NCBI GenBank assembly: GCA_019058365.1
Contig: JAHPZE010000015.1
Span: forward strand, 33,873 to 97,872
DNA length: 64,000 bases
Reading direction: 5' to 3'
DNA from: Promethearchaeota archaeon
Lineage (GTDB): Archaea > Asgardarchaeota > Lokiarchaeia > Sigyniarchaeales > SOKP01
Positions 1-9,153 of this stretch are shown piece after piece; position 1 is the first letter of the stretch; each line of letters starts with the position of its first letter. The position numbers and the translations under genes are program-made. A model generated the notes under the pieces. That model was given only the letters and a program-made list of their open reading frames with translations. It was not told the DNA's origin and searched no databases.

Positions 1-364
1 TTTTAAAATATTTTCTATATGTAATGTTTATTTGTTCAAAAACTTATCTATATAAAATTAGTTTTATTAAAAGAATTGCTTATTTAAAAATTCTCAGTGG
101 ACTAATATTTTCAATAGTTCAAATTCTTATAAGTGGTAAATATTATGAAAATTACTGTTACTCTTTTACAAACATTCAAAACTTAGAAAGCTTAACCATA
201 ACCCTTAGAGTAAGAAAAATTGTAAGAGATTTAACTCTAATCTACTTAACATTGCTCGTTAAAATTCTATCAATAAATTATAATTCCTTTAAATTATAAG
301 GAAGATTTAATATTTTTAATATTCATATTAATATTGAAAAGAATACAATATTATAATGGGTTAG
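1..364. other. AT-rich stretch, no supported gene
   Basis: I see no convincing gene here. One 91-codon open frame (24-299, plus) has no ribosome binding site, no recognisable domain and a low-complexity composition, so I do not call it. A short inverted pair (TCCTT/AAGGA near 282-303) could be part of a terminator but is weak. No tRNA-like sequence is seen. Confidence 0.6.
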
Positions 365-1102
365 ATGGTCACTACTTTAGAAGAGTTAAAGGAAACAGCA
401 CAGGATAAGTTACCTAAGCATATAGGCCTGATCATCGATGGTAATCGTCGATGGGCGAAAAAGAGAAACTTAGAGATTAATTTAGGTCATTTAATTGGAT
501 ATGAAAATCTCAAAAAGAGATTATTCGATTTTTTTGATGCGGGGATCCACTACTTAAGTTTATATATTCTATCGCTTGAAAATGTGAGGAAGCGTAATAC
601 TAAAGAACTTGAGTATATTTATAAGATTATGGTTAAAGCTGTCGATACGATTATAAATGAATCAATTGTAAAGGAGGAAAAGGTTAAATTTAATGTTATC
701 GGCAGGATTTCAATGCTACCAGATAAAGTAAGAAGAAAGATTGAAGAGTTAATTAAATTTACTAAGGATCACAGTCAAAATTTCATAAATCTCTGTATTA
801 TGTATGATGGTCATGAAGAAATTGTGGATGCTGTGAAGGAAATAGTTAATAATGGAATTAAGCCCGAACAAGTTAGTACAGATTTAATTAAAGCACACCT
901 TTATACAAAAAATTTTCCTCCATTAGATTATGTAATTAGAACGGGAATGGATGACGGAGCAAGAATTTCTGGATTCTTGCTATGGGATTCTTCTTATGCT
1001 GAATTTAAATTTAGGAATGATTTCTGGCCTGATTATAATAAAGAGATGGTTATTGAGGATTTAGAAGATTATATAAGAAGAAATCGACGAATGGGACAAT
1101 AA
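365..1102 (+). CDS. uppS: Cis-prenyltransferase (undecaprenyl diphosphate synthase family)
   Basis: This enzyme is expected to condense isopentenyl diphosphate units onto an allylic diphosphate with cis geometry, making the long polyprenyl lipid that carries glycans in archaeal cell-surface and N-glycosylation pathways. The N-terminal IIDGNRRWAKK block is the family's diphosphate-binding signature, with the catalytic Asp around residue 24. The C-terminal RISGFLLWDSSYAEF block matches the conserved RxSxFLLW...AE region that binds Mg and IPP. At 245 residues it has the usual family length. The ATG at 365 is kept because an upstream ATG at 355 runs straight into a stop. It stands alone on the plus strand. 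The exact product chain length cannot be told from sequence. Confidence 0.93.
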   Translation: MVTTLEELKETAQDKLPKHIGLIIDGNRRWAKKRNLEINLGHLIGYENLKKRLFDFFDAGIHYLSLYILSLENVRKRNTKELEYIYKIMVKAVDTIINESIVKEEKVKFNVIGRISMLPDKVRRKIEELIKFTKDHSQNFINLCIMYDGHEEIVDAVKEIVNNGIKPEQVSTDLIKAHLYTKNFPPLDYVIRTGMDDGARISGFLLWDSSYAEFKFRNDFWPDYNKEMVIEDLEDYIRRNRRMGQ

Positions 1103-1158
1103 TTCTTCTATCTATTTTATTTCATAAATCCAAAATAAATAAATCATTAATAATTGTT

Positions 1159-1172
1159 AAACCTATAAATTA
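1159..1172 (+). promoter_or_regulatory. Probable archaeal BRE/TATA promoter for the 1227 gene
   Basis: The sequence AAACCTATAAATTA has an A-rich/CC BRE followed by a TATA box. Transcription would start about 25 nt downstream, near 1193, leaving a leader of about 35 nt before the ATG at 1227. This is motif reading only. Confidence 0.45.
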
Positions 1173-1226
1173 ATGAGAGATTTAGAATTACTAATTTATA
1201 ACGTGAACAAATAAATCATTTGAATT

Positions 1227-3065
1227 ATGGCAAATGCTGACAAAATCATCTCATTGAACATCACAAAATTCCCGCAAAACTTATTAATACCTGGGATTAA
1301 CAATGAGATTATTATCCAAGTAATAAATTATTCAAGTAAAAAGGAGGATTTTAAATTTGATCTTGAGGGAGAAAATTTAAATATTAACGTGGAACCCGAT
1401 AGTTTTAAGAGTAATATTGAATTTAGTCCGGGGGAAACAAAGAGTATTCATTTGAAATTAGATCCTACTACTGATGGTTTTGGTAAATTAACAATTAATG
1501 TCCACCGACTTAAGATTATTAAATATACTGTTAAAGTACAGAAAATGAGAGAGGCTATCCAAACGAGTAAAATTAAGAAGATTTTTGATAAACAAGCATT
1601 TAAAGTTACAGAAACAGTTGAAAAATTTAATCCAGAAGATTATATTATCGATATGAAGGAAAAAGTATTAAAGCAGGCTGAAAAACAATTAGGCTTATTA
1701 ACAGAGCAATATAAATCATCGCAATCGTCAGATATATCTAGCTCTGAATTACTTGAAAAAATGGAAGCTTATATAAAACAAATTGCGAAAGGATATCTTT
1801 CAATCGATAATCCTCAAAGGGCATTAAAATTAGCATTAATGCTTTCAAATAAGAATGAACAGAGGAAATTCTATCTTAGTCTAATTCGCGCTTATGCTTT
1901 AAAAAATCTCGATATAATGCTTCAAATAGTTTCAAACCTACCCGATTTAGAAAAACGACAAAACATATTCAAATTTCTAGCATTAGATCAAGTATTAAAT
2001 AATCCCGAACAAGCAATTAAAATTGGAAATCTAATTCAAAATCCCTCTATTAAAGAAAGTCTTCTAATTAATATTTATGGTCAAATTATCAACTCGGATC
2101 CTTCATTAGCTTTGAAATTAAGAGAGCTAATTGATAATAATACTCTAAAAATTAAGCTTCTATTCAATATTGCTAATAAATTAAAAGAACACGATGCAAG
2201 AACTGAATTAATTAATGTAATTAACTTAATAATTAAGACACTTCTAAAAATTCTTGTAGCAGGTTTTGATAAGTCAATTTATAAAATGCTTAAAAATGCA
2301 ATATATGCTTTAGCTGAGGTCGATAACCCCATTTCTGCAAATGCTATTATTGAAAGTATACCAATTCAAGAAGTTAAAGAAAAAATAGCGAAAGATTTAT
2401 TTGATGATATTTATATAATGGTTGATGAAATTAAAACAAAATATGAATCGGAATTAGCCTTTTCTCAATATTTTCTATTAAATACTTACGTTTCCACCAT
2501 TACGAATGATATTAAAAATTTTAGTCTAACGGGTGGAAACATTAGTAATAATGTTCTTATAAATGATTTTAATTTTAGTAATGTGTTTATATCTTTATTT
2601 GCTTTTGATTTCAGCATTTTTCCAATACTAGATCGTGTATATAACGATTTAAAATATGCTCTAAACAAATCAATCGCATATTATACTTTTCCATCAAAAA
2701 ATAATTATAATCAGGATGAGGTTAGAGTATTAACTAGTTCATTGAAACAATTTTTCAAGAATTTCGAAAATACCCCTGGCCAAGTATCAATTTTTAATTT
2801 AGATTTCATCCCATATCTAGGAAAACCAACTGTGATTATATCGCAGGAATCTGATATAGATAATAATATTTACTCTAATATTAAAAAAATCGGAGACCCC
2901 ATTAATCTAATTGTTGATAATTCTTTATTCAAAGGAGGTAAAATCTCTGAAAATTTAAAGCAAATTTTGCCCTCTAACAAATGTAAAATTATTAATTTAG
3001 TTTTATCTTACGAGTTCATCAACGATTATAATATTTTTAAGACATTAATACAATCTTTACTCTAA
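1227..3065 (+). CDS. Protein of unknown function: N-terminal beta-sandwich, then helical repeats
   Basis: I do not recognise a named family. Residues about 1-105 alternate short beta strands and end in a typical Ig-like/CARDB-like pattern (SPGETKSIHLKLDP), suggesting a beta-sandwich. A charged linker with a helical stretch follows (110-185). Residues about 185-400 are paired amphipathic helices resembling TPR/HEAT-type repeats, for example NPQRALKLALMLSN and NPEQAIKIGNLIQN. The C-terminal 200 residues look like a mixed alpha/beta domain. There is no signal peptide or membrane segment, so it is probably cytoplasmic. The combination suggests a scaffold or adaptor, but that is inference. It is transcribed alone from the promoter near 1165. 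Confidence 0.8.
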   Translation: MANADKIISLNITKFPQNLLIPGINNEIIIQVINYSSKKEDFKFDLEGENLNINVEPDSFKSNIEFSPGETKSIHLKLDPTTDGFGKLTINVHRLKIIKYTVKVQKMREAIQTSKIKKIFDKQAFKVTETVEKFNPEDYIIDMKEKVLKQAEKQLGLLTEQYKSSQSSDISSSELLEKMEAYIKQIAKGYLSIDNPQRALKLALMLSNKNEQRKFYLSLIRAYALKNLDIMLQIVSNLPDLEKRQNIFKFLALDQVLNNPEQAIKIGNLIQNPSIKESLLINIYGQIINSDPSLALKLRELIDNNTLKIKLLFNIANKLKEHDARTELINVINLIIKTLLKILVAGFDKSIYKMLKNAIYALAEVDNPISANAIIESIPIQEVKEKIAKDLFDDIYIMVDEIKTKYESELAFSQYFLLNTYVSTITNDIKNFSLTGGNISNNVLINDFNFSNVFISLFAFDFSIFPILDRVYNDLKYALNKSIAYYTFPSKNNYNQDEVRVLTSSLKQFFKNFENTPGQVSIFNLDFIPYLGKPTVIISQESDIDNNIYSNIKKIGDPINLIVDNSLFKGGKISENLKQILPSNKCKIINLVLSYEFINDYNIFKTLIQSLL

Positions 3066-3163
3066 AATGAAATAAACAAACTAAAACTATAAAATTAAGA
3101 TTTGTTATATGTATAGTAAGCGAATAAAAAGAGAGAAATACGCAATTAGAAGGTAAAATTGCT

Positions 3164-4825
3164 ATGGCAAAAGATAAAAAAAAGAAAGAAAAAAAGAAGA
3201 AAAAGAAAGATGATCCGTCAGGTGATACTTTTTCTCAATTATACGCAAAAGAAGGAAAAACAAAAGCACCTATAGGTATTTCATTGGGACAAAGTATTGA
3301 TAGATCGGGTGATAAATTATTTTTAGGAACAGATTATATGGAAGTACTTATCCCTGAAAGGCCATGGGCTGATATGTTAGCTGATGTTGAACATTGGACT
3401 CCTTTACCATTCACCCATGGCATTGAAATGGAATTAATTATTGCTGATGATAGTGGGGAATACCCTCCCGGAGAAGAAATGGTTTACCGAATGAAAGAAA
3501 TTGTGAAGGATGCAATCAAAATTATGGATGAAGTTCTCTACGAGGGAAGAGAAGATTTTTTACCCGTTCCTGATTATATTAGACAAAAAGTTTTAGCTAG
3601 ACCGTGGGGAAGGGATGATCTTGAAAAAGGGTATACAATGGATATACGCTATGCTCTAGGAGAAAGTTCTGTTGATATAGATTCTTTTGCAAGAGATGGA
3701 AATGTCACAGCAATCACCTATATATTAGAATTAGTCACACCTCCATGTGTTTATGTTGAAGAATTAGCATATTGGGCGAGCACTTTATTTTTATTAGCGA
3801 AAGCTACTCTACCTAAAGATCTGCATATAATTGCTTCCGCTATTAATCCTGCGACGAAAGAATACATGCGTGGGGTGTCCCAAGCTGATCATTCGCACTT
3901 AGGTTCTTTTAATTCAGAATTAGAGAAAATTCAAGCCTATTGTATGATTCGAAATTTTATACCTCATCTTATTGCTCTTACATGCAATTCTCCAATTTTG
4001 AATAACAAACCAACGGATGTGGTTAAAATTATAAATAGGAGGATTACTGCCCCAAATTGCACTAGATCTTTGCGTTTAAAGTATAACACAACTATGTTAA
4101 GTGGGAATGATCCTAAATATTATATCCCTTATTTAACTGATTTAAGTGAGAATTCTATTAATTATTTCCTTCAAACAGTTCAGAAGGCAAGTTTAGAGGA
4201 TGGTAGGTTCCAAGATGTTTTCCCAGTAACGGATTGGGGAACGATAGAAATCCGAATTAGCGATGCACAAATTTCTATATGTCGCCGTATCGGAGTGGGA
4301 ATGCTAATTCAAGCTATGTGCTATAAAGCTAGAAAACTGCTAGAAAAGGGGGTGTGGGTACCTGATGCGGGTAGTGAAACAATAGCAACAAATCGTCAAG
4401 GAGCAATTGAGCGAGGTTTGATTTCTTTATTCCGACCTATAAATATTACACGTGAAAAACTCGCACAATATGATCCTGAATTTGCAGAGCAATATTTGGG
4501 TCCAGAAAATCAACCTGTAAGATACATGATGCAAGGTGTGCAACGCATGTTCTTTTATTTAAAAGATGAACTGAAAGAACTGAGATTCTTGTATAGCCCA
4601 TTCCTAAAACCCTTGCTTCAGTCTGTCTTTGGGAATGTAAGCTATGCAGAACCTCCAATAACTGAAGCAGAATACCAGTTAAGTCTTTACAAATACAAAT
4701 TGGATAACGGAGAAGATCCTAGTATTTTATATGATTTAATATATTTCACTATCCTTTATTGCCAGGATCCTCTAAATAATCCACTTACCGGGATTTTAAC
4801 CCTTCCAAAAGAAATGAGAGAGTAG
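3164..4825 (+). CDS. GCS2/YbdK-like carboxylate-amine ligase
   Basis: This protein belongs to the glutamate-cysteine ligase 2 (YbdK-like) superfamily, ATP-dependent enzymes joining an amino acid carboxylate to an amine. Motifs in order are GIEMELI near residue 87 (metal-binding acidic strand), an ELVTPP segment near 188, HSHLGSFN near 245, NSP near 275 and TIEIRISDAQ near 365. These follow the family layout of metal and ATP ligands. The protein is longer than YbdK (553 against about 370-400 residues). The extra N-terminus begins with an odd lysine run (residues 4-15). A purine-rich SD-like element about 10 nt upstream supports the ATG at 3164. The substrate is unknown; a true glutathione role is not implied. 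Confidence 0.78.
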   Translation: MAKDKKKKEKKKKKKDDPSGDTFSQLYAKEGKTKAPIGISLGQSIDRSGDKLFLGTDYMEVLIPERPWADMLADVEHWTPLPFTHGIEMELIIADDSGEYPPGEEMVYRMKEIVKDAIKIMDEVLYEGREDFLPVPDYIRQKVLARPWGRDDLEKGYTMDIRYALGESSVDIDSFARDGNVTAITYILELVTPPCVYVEELAYWASTLFLLAKATLPKDLHIIASAINPATKEYMRGVSQADHSHLGSFNSELEKIQAYCMIRNFIPHLIALTCNSPILNNKPTDVVKIINRRITAPNCTRSLRLKYNTTMLSGNDPKYYIPYLTDLSENSINYFLQTVQKASLEDGRFQDVFPVTDWGTIEIRISDAQISICRRIGVGMLIQAMCYKARKLLEKGVWVPDAGSETIATNRQGAIERGLISLFRPINITREKLAQYDPEFAEQYLGPENQPVRYMMQGVQRMFFYLKDELKELRFLYSPFLKPLLQSVFGNVSYAEPPITEAEYQLSLYKYKLDNGEDPSILYDLIYFTILYCQDPLNNPLTGILTLPKEMRE

Positions 4826-4935
4826 TATATTTTGTTTTTAGCTTTCAATTTCATAGCGCAAAAATAAAATATGAAGTTTAGCACTCTTCTCTCGTTATAT
4901 TAAATTTAATATTTAAAAAAAAGAATGAAAATTTA

Positions 4936-6273
4936 TTATTTATATACTCCATATTCCTTCGTGAACTCAATCATAGCTTTAATGTTTTCTGGTTTAGCAT
5001 CATCAATTACCGCTCCATTCATCATTAAATAACCACCATCTTTACCAACACTATCTATTAATTTCTTTGCGTATTCTTTTACTTCTTGAGGTGTTCCTAA
5101 ATTTAATAAAGTGATTGGCATGTTACCTCCCACGCAGGCAGAGTCGCCTAAAATTTCTTTTGCTTTTTCCATATCTGTCAAATCAAACGCCCATATAGCC
5201 TTACCTTTAGGTAAATCTTTAATAACTTCAAGACGCGAGTTAAAACCACCCTCAACATAAGAAAATGGTATACATCCTTCTTCTATTAAACCCATGAGTA
5301 GTTTTCTAAAGGATGGCCAGTAAAATGTCTTAAATTGTTCATCAGAGAGAAAACCGTCAGCTCCTTTATGTAAAGGTATGAATACAATAGGGTTTCCATT
5401 CATCTTAGCCATAGATACACCCATGTTAACCATCAATGGCGTAATCACTTCAAGAGCTTTAAGCAGTTTATTAGGTTGTCGGTATAAATCAAGCATTATC
5501 CCCGTAGTTCCTCTAAGAGTATCACCAAGGGTATCATAAGGGGCTTTTGTAGCCCCACCAAAGAAGTTTGGAAATCCTTTTTCTGCCATCTCCTTATCGA
5601 AAGCTCCGAGTGTTCCTGCCCACTTTAAGGCATCACTTCCAGCGTCCATAAGAGCTTTAAGGGCTTCTTGAACATCTGGGAGGCCATATGGTAAAATGTT
5701 GCCACCAGTAAATGGCAATTCGATTATATTGGTGAGAGGTGCTAACTGTTTAAGGGGATCTAACGTTCCAAATATACGTGGTAAATAGACGCTTCTAAAG
5801 AAACCAGAGGGATCTTGAATAAAGGCATCATACTCATCCGCTTTCATATATTCACCCTCAAGGCATTGGTATGAAAGGTTAGGAGAGACTCCATGACCTG
5901 GCCAAGCATATAATTTATAATCAAGAATATCAAAAAGTTTTCCTGGACCAGGTACAAAACACCCTATATGGGCATCTGGTTCAAAATCTAAAACCGATTT
6001 TTTCCATGCAGAAAAGAGTTTGTCGTAATCATACATAGATTCTTGTGGAGTTATACCACTATAAAATGCGGGGAAAAAGCCAACCATTAGAACAACCGGG
6101 ATTCTATCAGGCTTTTTTTTCAATTGAATAACGTCTTTTATCCTTATTACTCTTTCCTTATACGCTTTTTCGGTGCTGGGGTTGGCAAATTCAATATTTT
6201 GGGGTGAAAGCCATCTATTAAACATTTCTTCTTGTTTTTCATCTAATGATAAATTTTCCCATTTCTTTTCCAT
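4936..6273 (-). CDS. Uroporphyrinogen decarboxylase-family corrinoid methyltransferase
   Basis: The protein has the UroD/MtaA/CmuA fold, which in anaerobes usually moves methyl groups between a substrate or coenzyme and a corrinoid protein rather than making heme. The C-terminal half carries the subfamily pattern PLHKGADGF, then VEGGFNSRLE, then GGNMPITLLNLGTP and a terminal DDAKPEN segment. His in HKGADGF and Cys in ACVGGNMP are possible zinc or substrate ligands. It is 40 bp downstream of the corrinoid protein gene on the same strand. A strong SD (AGAGGTAA) sits about 7 nt before the ATG at 6273. No MttB/MtmB-type substrate methyltransferase is adjacent, so this enzyme may itself take the methyl group from substrate. 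The substrate cannot be told. Confidence 0.85.
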   Translation of the reverse strand: MEKKWENLSLDEKQEEMFNRWLSPQNIEFANPSTEKAYKERVIRIKDVIQLKKKPDRIPVVLMVGFFPAFYSGITPQESMYDYDKLFSAWKKSVLDFEPDAHIGCFVPGPGKLFDILDYKLYAWPGHGVSPNLSYQCLEGEYMKADEYDAFIQDPSGFFRSVYLPRIFGTLDPLKQLAPLTNIIELPFTGGNILPYGLPDVQEALKALMDAGSDALKWAGTLGAFDKEMAEKGFPNFFGGATKAPYDTLGDTLRGTTGIMLDLYRQPNKLLKALEVITPLMVNMGVSMAKMNGNPIVFIPLHKGADGFLSDEQFKTFYWPSFRKLLMGLIEEGCIPFSYVEGGFNSRLEVIKDLPKGKAIWAFDLTDMEKAKEILGDSACVGGNMPITLLNLGTPQEVKEYAKKLIDSVGKDGGYLMMNGAVIDDAKPENIKAMIEFTKEYGVYK

Positions 6274-6313
6274 TTTTTATTACCTCTTATAATTTCTCTA
6301 CTGAGGACTATTA

Positions 6314-6943
6314 CTATTCAACTATCCATTCCTTAGCCAAAGCTACTGCTTCGATTGCATCTTTTCCATAGGAGTCTGCACCTACATATTTTCTTACGTT
6401 CTCGTTTATTTGCCCTCCACCAATCATTATCTTTGTTTTTTCAGGTAACCCTGCATTTTTAATTTCTTCTATCGTCTCTTTCATAGAGTCATATGCTAGG
6501 GTTAGAAATCCACTCAAGCCTACAATTTTTGAATTCACTTCTCTTATTTTTTCTACAAATTTTTCTTTTGGGACATTTACGCCAAGATCATAAACCTCAA
6601 ACCCATTTGACTCTAACATAAATTTTACAATATTTTTGCCTATATCGTGTATATCACCAAATACTGTCCCTAAAACTACTTTTCCTAAACTCTGAACCTT
6701 GGCACCAGCTTTGAGCATTGGTTCTATAATTTCTGTTATTTGTCTTAGAATCTCTCCTGACATGATCAAATCTGGTAAGAAGAACTCTTTATTCTCAAAT
6801 TTCTCTCCCACTTTAGCCATAGCGATTCTAATTTGTTCTAAAATTTTCATAGGATCCTCTCCAGCGTTAATTTTTTTCTGAACGAGATCTATAGCTTCCT
6901 TCTCGCATAAATCTACTATTAAATCTATTAAATCCTCAGACAT
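6314..6943 (-). CDS. Methyltransferase corrinoid (B12-binding) protein
   Basis: A small methyl carrier of the MtaC/MtbC/MttC type. Residues about 1-85 form the four-helix cap domain, and residues 87-209 form the Rossmann-like cobalamin domain. The hallmark DIHDIG at residues 97-102 supplies His99 as lower axial cobalt ligand, followed by the GLSGFLT and MIGGGQ segments that line the nucleotide tail. Length (209 aa) is normal for the family. An excellent SD (AAAGGAGGAATT) lies just before the ATG at 6943. As first gene of a two-gene operon with the UroD-type methyltransferase, it should accept and pass on methyl groups in that pathway. A corrinoid reactivase is not present in the window. Confidence 0.93.
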   Translation of the reverse strand: MSEDLIDLIVDLCEKEAIDLVQKKINAGEDPMKILEQIRIAMAKVGEKFENKEFFLPDLIMSGEILRQITEIIEPMLKAGAKVQSLGKVVLGTVFGDIHDIGKNIVKFMLESNGFEVYDLGVNVPKEKFVEKIREVNSKIVGLSGFLTLAYDSMKETIEEIKNAGLPEKTKIMIGGGQINENVRKYVGADSYGKDAIEAVALAKEWIVE

Positions 6944-7146
6944 TACAATTCCTCCTTTTAATTAAAATTTAAACTTATCTATATTTTAGATTTCTCATTT
7001 ATCTCATAAGGAGCTTTTATTTATAAATATTATCTTGAATTTCTTTCAAAAATATATTTTTTTAATATTTCAAGATTTTAAATTCGTATATATGGTTGCT
7101 TAACCTTGTAAGAAATAAGAAGAAATGAATGCTTACCCCTCATTTC

Positions 7147-8442
7147 TTAACTCAGAATTAAAGTGTAAAGCATTGTATATCCTAATATTATTAAGAAATG
7201 AATTGTTGCGAAAAAAGCTCCATATTTTAGTAGGCGCTTGTAATCCAAATTTGCAACTCTATATTTTTTTGCCAATGATAGAGTGAGAAGATCACAAGCA
7301 GAACCTTGTGGTAAAAAGTTACCCGCCATATTAACTCCACTTATGAAAGCAATGATGATCGGATTAGGAAAGAATCCATCTCCTATAAGAGCTGAAAAAA
7401 TCGGGAGAAGGATGATGGTAACTGGTGTACCTGCTAGAAATGCAGATAAGAGAGAAGAGATGGTTAATGTCATCAACACTGCGAGATAAATGTTATTATT
7501 TACAAAATTTACCAATCCTGTGGAGATCAACTCTGAAAAACCGAAGTATGATAAAGAATTCGAAAGAATGAATAGGATCGCAAATACAATGATAAGCCTC
7601 CACGAAATATCATTCTTAAGATCTGAGAAATTAGTTTCCTTTGAGTGAATTAGAAGAAGAATTGCTGCGGATATGGTCGCGACAAGTGCAGGCGTGAATC
7701 CTAAGACCATGAACACGAAAGTAGTTAAAACTGTAATAACTGTCATGAAAAAGTACTTTTTATTTTGGATCACAATTCTAGGGTCAAGTATCTCTAAAAG
7801 TATCTTCTTATTTCGTTCAGTTGGTTTTTCTTCCTTTTTTAAAATAAACCAATCCATCAAAAAAATGGTAAGCATTAATGTGATTAAAAACAAAATGCCC
7901 ATATTGGCAAAGTACTCACCAAAACCCCACCCAAATTCCTGACCTATAATTAAGTTTTTCAAGCTAGAAACAGGGGTTAGTATAGCACCAATATTTATCG
8001 TAATGGTCATCCCCATCATGTAGGTACCCGAAGGTATCTCTAAAACTCGGCAAGTCCTGTAGATCAATGGTATCAATATCAAAGAAAGAGTTAAATCCTC
8101 GATAAAGCCAACAATTATGCCTGTAAACAGACAAATCAGATAAAAGAATAATCTGTTATTCCCCTTCGTTATATGAATCAATTTTATGGCGGTATATTCT
8201 AAAACTTGGTCATTAACTGCAAAGTAGATAATTATTTGCATGGCAAATATGAAGATTAACGTGTTAAAATTGATAAATCCAAGTATATCGACCTCAGCAA
8301 TATTACCAAAAGTAAGCATTGAAAGTACTGCGATGACTCCTATGAGTAATGCAATAGGTAAATAATCGATCTTATTTTGGGAAAAAAAAGCCATCAAAAT
8401 GGCAAATAATACTAAGATTATTATTATCGCAGATACGTTCAT
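7147..8442 (-). CDS. ArsB/NhaD-type ion transporter (SLC13-like permease)
   Basis: A polytopic membrane protein of about 11-12 hydrophobic segments across 431 residues, with almost no soluble domain. It has the ion-transporter superfamily layout of two repeats. The first holds a GFIEDLTLSLILIPL segment and ITINIGAILTPVSSLKN; the second holds FLAGTPVTIILLPI and GVNMAGNFLPQGSACD. The IGAxLTPxSSxKN and NxxGNFLPQGS pieces resemble the reentrant substrate loops of ArsB, NhaD and P-protein permeases. It probably moves an oxyanion or exchanges sodium and protons. No arsA, arsR or arsenate reductase gene is nearby, so an arsenic role is not supported by context. It is transcribed divergently from the HEPN gene. 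Confidence 0.83.
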   Translation of the reverse strand: MNVSAIIIILVLFAILMAFFSQNKIDYLPIALLIGVIAVLSMLTFGNIAEVDILGFINFNTLIFIFAMQIIIYFAVNDQVLEYTAIKLIHITKGNNRLFFYLICLFTGIIVGFIEDLTLSLILIPLIYRTCRVLEIPSGTYMMGMTITINIGAILTPVSSLKNLIIGQEFGWGFGEYFANMGILFLITLMLTIFLMDWFILKKEEKPTERNKKILLEILDPRIVIQNKKYFFMTVITVLTTFVFMVLGFTPALVATISAAILLLIHSKETNFSDLKNDISWRLIIVFAILFILSNSLSYFGFSELISTGLVNFVNNNIYLAVLMTLTISSLLSAFLAGTPVTIILLPIFSALIGDGFFPNPIIIAFISGVNMAGNFLPQGSACDLLTLSLAKKYRVANLDYKRLLKYGAFFATIHFLIILGYTMLYTLILS

Positions 8443-8631
8443 TCAATAACAAGAAATGGTTTTTATTTTAAAAAGAATCACTTTGACTTAGAAATTCTAA
8501 AAAATAAAAGATTAGAGGAAAGTCATATAAGATTTTGTGATTCTTGAAAATGTTTTATTTATAACATATAAAAATTTAAGATAAGAACTATTTTCAACTA
8601 TTAGAGTAATCGAAATTATAAATCTTGAAAT

Positions 8632-9153
8632 ATGAATACTAATTTTTCTCAAGGAAAAAGTTGGATCATCTCAGCAATTAGTGATATAAAAATAGTTCTA
8701 AATAGCCTTAAAAATGAATATTACTCTCTCGTAGCATTTAGAAGTCAGTTTGCTGTAGAAAAATTAAATAAAGCAGTATTAAGTTTTATGGGACTGAAAA
8801 TAGAAAAAACACATACTCCAACGAGCATATTAGAAGAAATACTTAATAGTAATTCTACTTTTAGTATTGATCAAGAAACAAGAAAGATAATTGAAAAAAT
8901 TTCAACCTATTCAAAATTTTTTGAAAATGAAGGAGTTCAAACAAGATATGGAACAATTAAGGATGATATATTAATCATCGCTGAAGAGATTTATCAATCT
9001 TTCGAAGATATTAAAATTTTCCTCATAAATCTACAAAAAATTGTAAATTGCTATTTAAAACTTCTTAAGGAGAACCTGAATATAACAGAAAATGAATTTA
9101 AAGAGTTTAAACAATTAGAATTATTATCAGGAGAATTAAAGCAATGGATATAG
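8632..9153 (+). CDS. HEPN-domain protein, probable toxin of a HEPN/MNT pair
   Basis: A 173-residue all-helical protein of the HEPN superfamily. The first helix pair (residues 8-50) shows the usual pattern of a sulfur-poor helix, then FRSQFAVEKLNKAVL in the place of the family's AQQAxEKxLKA. His61 (THTPT) and RY at 105-106 occupy the conserved His and RYP-like positions of the PF05168-type HEPN fold. A strict RX4-6H RNase motif is not obvious, so nuclease activity is uncertain. The 3' end overlaps the next gene by 10 bp, the standard arrangement for HEPN/MNT toxin-antitoxin operons. A TATA-like TTATTTATAA lies near 8550. Confidence 0.75.
   Translation: MNTNFSQGKSWIISAISDIKIVLNSLKNEYYSLVAFRSQFAVEKLNKAVLSFMGLKIEKTHTPTSILEEILNSNSTFSIDQETRKIIEKISTYSKFFENEGVQTRYGTIKDDILIIAEEIYQSFEDIKIFLINLQKIVNCYLKLLKENLNITENEFKEFKQLELLSGELKQWI

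Noticed and set aside
24..299. 91-codon open frame at the left end
   Set aside because: Low-complexity sequence, no SD, no domain, and AT-rich DNA easily yields such frames.
7283..7942. Open frames antisense to the ArsB/NhaD-type transporter
   Set aside because: They are shadows of a well-supported membrane protein gene with conserved motifs.
7147..8442. Arsenite resistance operon
   Set aside because: Only the permease-like gene is present; there is no arsR, arsA, arsM or reductase gene nearby.
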